NCBI GenBank assembly: GCA_004552155.1
Contig: SFPF01000128.1
Location: 1 to 6,141, forward strand
Source of the DNA: Bacteroidales bacterium
GTDB lineage: Bacteria > Bacteroidota > Bacteroidia > Bacteroidales > Bacteroidaceae
Direction: 5' to 3'
DNA: 6,141 nucleotides
Made by a program: the position numbers and the translations under genes
Notes under the pieces: generated by a model
Told to the model about the DNA's origin: nothing
What the model saw: only the letters and a program-made list of their open reading frames with translations
Database searches by the model: none
In this document: in pieces, positions 5,376 through 6,141 of the stretch
Numbering within the stretch: position 1 is the stretch's first letter
Layout: every line of letters starts with the position of its first letter

Positions 5376-6141
5376 AGGTAGAGGCCTTCCTGCCCGTGCG
5401 CTTCCCCACCCTCACCGACAAGGTGAACTATCGCAACCACCGCAAGATCTGCGTCGTCGACGGCACGCTCGCCTTCGTGGGCGGCATGAACCTCGCGGAG
5501 CGTTACCTCAGTCCCTCGTGGCACGACCTTCACCTCCGCCTCACAGGCCCTGCCGCCGCCGCGCTCGGGCACATCTTCACCACCGACTGGGAATCGGTCG
5601 TCAAAAGCAACCGCCGCTCCAGCGCCGCCTCAACCCCCGTCCCTGCCGCCGAGCCCCCAACTGCCGCACCGCCGCCTTGCACCGCCGAGGTCACCGTGCG
5701 CGATGCCCTCGTGCAGATCATCTCGCCCTCGCCCGTCTCCGTGATGAGCGAGATGGAGTGCGCCTTAGTGTGGATATTGCTCAACGCCCGCCGCTACGTC
5801 TACATGCAGACGCCCTACTTCATGCCCACCGAGCCCGTGCTCGGCGCCATGCAGACGGCGGCCATGTCGGGCGTAGACGTGCGCCTGATGATACCCGAGA
5901 AGCCCGACGGTTTCTGGCTGCGCTGGTCGGGCTACAGCTACGTCACCGAAATGCTGCGTGCCGGCGTGCGCGTCTACTTCTTCCTCCCGGGTTTCCTGCA
6001 CAGCAAGACCATAGTGAGCGACGACCGCCTGTGCAGCATCGGTTCGGGCAACATCGACTTCCGCAGCCTCGAAAACAATTTCGAGACCAACGCCATCATC
6101 TACGACCGCCCGATGGCAGCCGCCGTGCGCCGCGTCTTCGA
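5189..6141 (+). CDS. Cardiolipin synthase, catalytic fragment with both HKD motifs (partial)
   Basis: From about 5189 the sequence reads RSARSYVYLQTYILAADAVG, then VDVRLLYDDVGCWNTRDNYF, DKVNYRNHRKICVVDG and FVGGMNLAERYLSPSWHD in one open frame to the window end (about 317 codons). The two HKD motifs are 187 residues apart. The loop after AERY is short: relatives often carry a longer G-x-x-W-x-x-W-R-D stretch, here only SPSWHDLHLRL. The linker SSAASTPVPAAEPPTAAPPP between the two domains is low-complexity and atypical. The second domain shows RRYVYMQTPYFMPTEPVLGA and ends in ETNAIIYDRPMAAAVRRVF. Without the membrane part it is unlikely to be expressed from its own start; read it as the rest of the broken cls. 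Confidence 0.8.

Larger units (their letters stand above)
4878..6141 (+). pseudogene. cls: Cardiolipin synthase (phospholipase D family), disrupted near 5184-5198 and cut by the window edge
   Basis: Cardiolipin synthase condenses phosphatidylglycerol molecules to cardiolipin and glycerol at the inner membrane. The product starts with two membrane helices (residues about 7-27 and 37-57) and the Cls-type N-terminal domain ending YYFFGQNIRKGHRI. Two HKD motifs follow after a frame change: NHRKICVVDG (H at 5438, K at 5444, D at 5459) and LHSKTIVSDD (H at 5999, K at 6005, D at 6020), with downstream GGMN and GSGNIDFRSLENNFE. The frame changes between Y-N-C-G-G (5178-5192) and RSYVYLQTYILAAD (from 5198). 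In relatives about 30 residues (V-E-V/I-x-x-x-G...F-x-x-L-x-x-D-L) stand there, so DNA of length 1 modulo 3, about 90 bases, seems missing. An Ala/Pro-rich linker at about 5617-5680 separates the two halves. Either a broken gene or an assembly gap. Confidence 0.85.

Noticed and set aside
5099..5572. A 157-codon minus-strand open frame within cls
   Set aside because: It is antisense to HKD-domain coding sequence, with no independent support.

Overview
The window looks like chromosomal DNA from a Bacteroidota bacterium, most likely a Prevotellaceae-type Bacteroidales. The pointers are Bacteroidales-like ThyA, DHFR and cardiolipin synthase sequences, a large secreted protein whose C-terminal architecture resembles Prevotella surface proteins, promoter-like TAnnTTTG boxes in place of sigma70 boxes, A-rich leaders without Shine-Dalgarno sequences, and GC-rich genes separated by AT-rich, palindrome-rich gaps. 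Assignment below family level is inference.

Layout. 1-2356 (minus): a large secreted or surface protein with a clear signal peptide; its C-terminus lies beyond the left edge. Its reading frame is broken twice, near 1280 and near 711-713, each time as if one base were missing. 2357-2682: AT-rich leader with a C9 tract and a weak promoter candidate. 2683-2753: a strong terminator and a second hairpin behind folA. 2750-3241 (minus): folA, dihydrofolate reductase, intact. 3274-3572: palindrome-bounded repeat, copy 1. 3579-4373 (minus): thyA, thymidylate synthase, intact, with every catalytic residue at its E. coli number. 4441-4645: repeat, copy 2, same orientation. 4727-4865: promoter candidate and eleven 8-bp tandem repeats. 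4878-6141 (plus, runs off the right edge): a cardiolipin synthase/phospholipase D-family gene broken near 5184-5198 by what looks like an internal deletion of about 30 codons.

How the genes work together. thyA and folA form the expected thymidylate cycle: ThyA makes dTMP and releases dihydrofolate, which FolA reduces to tetrahydrofolate. They lie in the same direction, thyA first, and a terminator closes the unit behind folA. The two repeat copies flank thyA as direct repeats. The cardiolipin synthase gene is divergent and belongs to membrane lipid synthesis.

The most notable features are the modular nested-palindrome element on both sides of thyA, the octamer array in the predicted cls leader, and the fact that two of the four genes are broken while the two folate genes are clean. 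All three breaks have the same sense (missing bases equal to 1 modulo 3), so sequence or assembly error must be excluded before calling them pseudogenes. I see no tRNA, rRNA, CRISPR array, transposase or clearly new enzymatic system.
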